DNA of 25,302 nt from a virus. A program made the translations under genes and the position numbers. The notes below the pieces were generated by a model. It had not been told where the DNA came from. It worked only from the letters and a program-made list of their open reading frames with translations, and did not search any database. The stretch's first letter is position 1, and each line of letters opens with the position of its first letter. Location of the stretch: positions 1 to 25,302 of the IMG/VR virus record IMGVR_UViG_3300025655_005251. The stretch is one strand, 5' to 3'. This document shows, in pieces, positions 24,038-25,302 of the stretch.

Positions 24038-24771
24038 AATCCGTTATTTAATTGTTTAAGTTTATAAAGTGATACTAAATCACTTTTTGATTCTGAAATT
24101 TTTTCAATAGTTTTGTTTATTCTTTCTGTAATCTCAGAATCGGTGGATTCATTTAAATTTGTATTTAATTTACTTAAAACATTCTCTTTAATTTCCTCAA
24201 ATTCTTTTTTCACTTCTTCTTTAGAAAGTGATAATAATTTTTTTAACTCTTCCTTTTCAGATTCATTAATATTTTCAAATTCTTTATTAAATGAATTTGT
24301 AGCTATTTTTAACATTGATGATAATGGAATATTAATTGACTCTGTTACAACTTTTTCTTCTTTTTTAGATGCAATTAAATTTTTAATATTCTTTTTTGAT
24401 TCTAAAACTTTCTCTAAATTTTTTATTGATTTGTTATTGTAAACAACATTATCAATATCTGAGTAGTTGTTTGAAATATCTTCTTTTAAAATAGAATCAA
24501 TCCACTCAGTTAATGAGATTATATCTTTATTACTTTTTTCAATTAAACTCTGTAATTGTTCAATTGATTCATTTACATAATCTCCGGCAATTTCATTATC
24601 AACACCTTTTTTAGTTGATAAGTCATCATAGATATAATAGATTTTAGAAATGTTTTTATTTTCTAAAACATTCTTTTTGAAGTTTTTTAAATGGTTCTTA
24701 AATTCACTCTTACCGTAGAGTTTAACCATCGATTCTTCAATTTTAGTTTTAATTACTCCGAATTGTTTCAT
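24034..24771 (-). CDS. Helical head-region protein between portal and protease
   Basis: A 245-residue, Lys/Glu/Asn-rich, nearly all-helical protein starting MKQFGVIKTKIEESMVKLYG. It has several I/L-N-E-S sequences (for example INESE and LNEST in the C-terminal third) that fit the I/L-x-E rule of prohead protease sites, though such tripeptides are common. Its place just after the portal gene corresponds to the prohead core genes in T4, so a scaffold or internal head role is a reasonable inference. A promoter-like element 12 bases before the ATG overlaps the portal stop codon. It is co-translated with the membrane protein gene. Confidence 0.6.
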   Translation of the reverse strand: MKQFGVIKTKIEESMVKLYGKSEFKNHLKNFKKNVLENKNISKIYYIYDDLSTKKGVDNEIAGDYVNESIEQLQSLIEKSNKDIISLTEWIDSILKEDISNNYSDIDNVVYNNKSIKNLEKVLESKKNIKNLIASKKEEKVVTESINIPLSSMLKIATNSFNKEFENINESEKEELKKLLSLSKEEVKKEFEEIKENVLSKLNTNLNESTDSEITERINKTIEKISESKSDLVSLYKLKQLNNGL

Positions 24772-24783
24772 AACATTTTATTT

Positions 24784-24792
24784 TATAAATAT
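24784..24792 (-). promoter_or_regulatory. Late-promoter-like ATATTTATA element
   Basis: The minus strand reads AATATTTATAAAATAAAAT, 12 bases before the ATG at 24771 and overlapping the last base of the portal stop codon. It is almost identical to the element before gp21. Confidence 0.6.
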
Positions 24793-25302
24793 TACGAATT
24801 CAACAACTCGCTCAATTTGTCGTCTATTTCGTTTAATGATTTCTTACCCTTTGATAAATCTATAGAATCTATACCATTAATCATATCATCTTCTAATATC
24901 AGATTTAAATCATCCATTTTTCTTGATTCAGGTGCTAATTCAGGTGCCGGTGCTGCTTCACCACCAGGTTCAGGTGTTTCAGGTGCTGGTGGTGTTCCTC
25001 CACCCCCCAAGTCACCCCCCAAGTCGCCGAATCCTGTATCAGCCGGTTCTGTTACTTCACCCTCAGGAGTTGCACTACCACCTTCACCAGGTTTGTTACC
25101 GTATAACTTATCAATGTTAGCGAATATACCTGTCTTAGTGATAACCTCAGCTGTCTTTTCAAGTTCAGCTGCGACCGCTTTTTCAATTCTTTGTTGTTGG
25201 ATGTCTAACTTAATTTCTTCATCAGAGAATCCAAGAATATGTTTCTTAGCCCAAGATGATGAAACAGGTAGAATACCATTACCGGGGTCTGTTGTTGCAT
25301 CA
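24792..25302 (-). CDS. Portal vertex protein gp20-like, C-terminal part only
   Basis: The minus-strand frame is open to the window end, so the gene starts beyond it; 169 C-terminal residues are visible. The stretch SSWAKKHILGFSDEEIKLDI (visible residues 13-32) matches the end of the T4 portal protein, where a 'K-ILxxTDEEI' motif closes the clip/stem region. After a helical segment comes a tail of Pro, Gly, Ala and Glu (about 75-125), then a short acidic helical end (DDLNLILEDDMINGIDSIDL). Such a tail is not found in T4 gp20. The gene heads the head module in T4 order (gp20, gp21, gp22, gp23). An internal TTG at 25022 is not the start. Confidence 0.75.
   Translation of the reverse strand, partial: DATTDPGNGILPVSSSWAKKHILGFSDEEIKLDIQQQRIEKAVAAELEKTAEVITKTGIFANIDKLYGNKPGEGGSATPEGEVTEPADTGFGDLGGDLGGGGTPPAPETPEPGGEAAPAPELAPESRKMDDLNLILEDDMINGIDSIDLSKGKKSLNEIDDKLSELLNS

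Noticed and set aside
24792-25022. A 76-residue gene starting at TTG 25022
   Set aside because: The frame continues without a stop to the window end and encodes portal-like sequence, so this is only the tail of gp20.
1-25302. tRNA genes, CRISPR arrays, insertion sequences or integrase/attachment sites
   Set aside because: No cloverleaf with a GTTCRANNC arm, no regularly spaced repeats, and no transposase or integrase motifs were seen by reading both strands.

Overview
The window is a piece of a strictly lytic-looking, T4-like (Straboviridae-related/marine 'T4 superfamily') myovirus genome. It is AT-rich, densely packed, and without detectable tRNAs, transposons or CRISPR arrays. The right end carries the T4 head-morphogenesis order on the minus strand: portal gp20 (partial), small prohead-region proteins, protease gp21, scaffold gp22 and major capsid gp23. 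The likely host is a (probably marine) member of the Bacteroidetes/Flavobacteriia. This is inferred from the almost complete lack of Shine-Dalgarno sequences, two promoters matching the Bacteroidetes TTTG-N20-TAnnTTTG pattern, a Bacteroidetes-style bS21 protein and a DUF4494-like protein.

Layout. (1) 1-4419, plus strand: a glycan module with a truncated glycosyltransferase-like gene, a sulfotransferase, UDP-galactopyranose mutase, GDP-fucose synthase and GDP-mannose 4,6-dehydratase. (2) 4445-7915, plus: PhoH-like ATPase, a degenerate HAD-like protein, a small unknown, and two glycosyltransferases (GT4-like and GT2). (3) 7915-15044, plus: a gp55-like late sigma factor, an AT-hook-like small protein, and a run of virion/baseplate candidates that includes a gp5-like OB-fold hub protein. 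It ends with a Cys/Lys-rich protein and an unlisted 55-codon gene. (4) 15041-16944, minus: a cupin-like protein and a three-module Cys-rich head-protein candidate. (5) 17000-18195, plus: a small unknown and a stand-alone class II aminoacyl-tRNA-synthetase-like enzyme. (6) 18267-25302, minus: the head module. It is interrupted at 23579-23773 by a plus-strand gene for ribosomal protein bS21 with its own promoter and terminator.

How it fits together. Fcl and Gmd together make GDP-L-fucose from GDP-mannose, Glf makes UDP-galactofuranose, and the sulfotransferase plus glycosyltransferases could assemble or decorate a (possibly sulfated) glycan on the virion or the infected cell. The sigma factor probably drives late transcription. 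A recurrent element ATATTTAT[A/T] sits just upstream of at least eight start codons, mostly of virion genes, and is the best candidate for its promoter. Gp21 should mature the head: the capsid protein has an I-N-E/A cleavage site at residue 60, and the same signature precedes the basic C-terminal module of the 448-residue protein. The phage bS21 and the synthetase-like protein point to interference with host translation or amino-acid metabolism.
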